Source of the DNA: Planctomycetota bacterium
Lineage (GTDB): Bacteria; Planctomycetota; Planctomycetia; Isosphaerales; Isosphaeraceae
DNA length: 5,637 nucleotides
Reading direction: 5' to 3'
Assembly (NCBI GenBank): GCA_021778575.1
Contig: JAJYCH010000360.1
Coordinates: forward strand, 1 to 5,637
The notes under the pieces were generated by a model. The model did not search any database. It worked only from the letters and a program-made list of their open reading frames with translations, and had not been told where the DNA came from. Every line of letters starts with the position of its first letter. Within the stretch, counting starts at the first letter, position 1. This document shows positions 5,451 to 5,637 of this stretch, piece by piece. The position numbers and the translations under genes were made by a program.

Positions 5451-5637
5451 ATGGCAACGAAGACGAGCCCCGCTCCGAAGGCCGCCGCTCCGAAGGCACC
5501 GTCGAAGTCCAAGGCGGTCAAGGCCGCTGATCAGCGATCGCAGCAGGCCAAGCGTGCTTCGATCCTCCTGAAGCATGTCAGCGACCCGACCCGGCTCCAG
5601 GTGATCCTGATCCTGGCCGATGGCGAGCAGCACGTCG
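5451..5637 (+). CDS. ArsR-family winged-helix regulator, N-terminal part (cut by window edge)
   Basis: Predicted cytoplasmic DNA-binding repressor; 62 residues are visible. Residues about 36-62 (ASILLKHVSDPTRLQVILIL, then ADGEQHV) are the opening of the ArsR helix-turn-helix: LK-SDPTRL--L--L--GE--V is the family hallmark. The recognition helix and any metal-binding cysteines or histidines lie beyond the window, so the signal sensed is unknown. Residues 1-35 form an unusual Lys/Ala/Pro/Ser-rich tail (MATKTSPAPKAAAPKAP and onward) that is probably disordered and positively charged; most ArsR proteins have a much shorter tail. The start at 5451 is chosen for GGGAGA ten bases upstream, but the same frame is open to 5316 with ATGs at 5319, 5343 and 5355, which would add up to 44 residues. 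A link with the SCO-like gene upstream is possible but not shown. Confidence 0.85.
   Translation, partial: MATKTSPAPKAAAPKAPSKSKAVKAADQRSQQAKRASILLKHVSDPTRLQVILILADGEQHV

Noticed and set aside
5331..5633. A minus-strand frame opposite the ArsR-family gene
   Set aside because: The plus strand carries the ArsR helix-turn-helix signature; the minus-strand product is Arg/Gly/Leu-rich with no motif.

Overview
The window looks like a piece of chromosome from a GC-rich planctomycete, probably of the Isosphaeraceae type. This is inferred from several features together: a PEP-CTERM exported protein, an SCO-type lipoprotein with a CX5C copper motif and a fused CusF-like domain, adenylosuccinate lyase of the form shared with eukaryotes, mostly weak Shine-Dalgarno sites and long intergenic spacers. 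No single feature proves the lineage. I see no rRNA, tRNA, CRISPR array, insertion sequence, integrase or phage gene.

Layout. Positions 1-214 (minus) hold the N-terminal end of adenylosuccinate lyase (purB), cut by the window edge. A strong hairpin at 331-353 lies between it and a minus-strand gene for a PEP-CTERM exported protein (417-1130). A spacer of about 700 bases (1131-1835) follows. It has promoter-like and inverted-repeat elements near each end and a possible decayed coding stretch in the middle. Glutamate dehydrogenase (1836-3065, minus) is divergent from a creatininase-family amidohydrolase (3263-4027, plus) across a 197-base shared upstream region. An SCO/SenC-like lipoprotein with an N-terminal CusF-like copper-binding domain (4112-4999, plus) comes next. 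After a 451-base spacer containing paired 12-base repeats, a promoter candidate and a leader hairpin, an ArsR-family regulator starts at 5451 and runs off the right edge.

How the genes fit together. purB (purine synthesis), glutamate dehydrogenase (nitrogen and carbon exchange at glutamate) and the creatininase-family hydrolase (C-N bond hydrolysis) are housekeeping or nitrogen-related, but nothing shows that they form one operon. The SCO-like protein is probably an envelope copper chaperone or thiol-disulfide protein used in cytochrome oxidase maturation. The downstream ArsR-type regulator may or may not be linked to metal handling; its sensor region is outside the window. I found no convincing undescribed multi-gene system. 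The more interesting points are the SCO fusion with its CX5C motif, the spacer in front of the ArsR gene, and the possible gene relic around 1337-1493.
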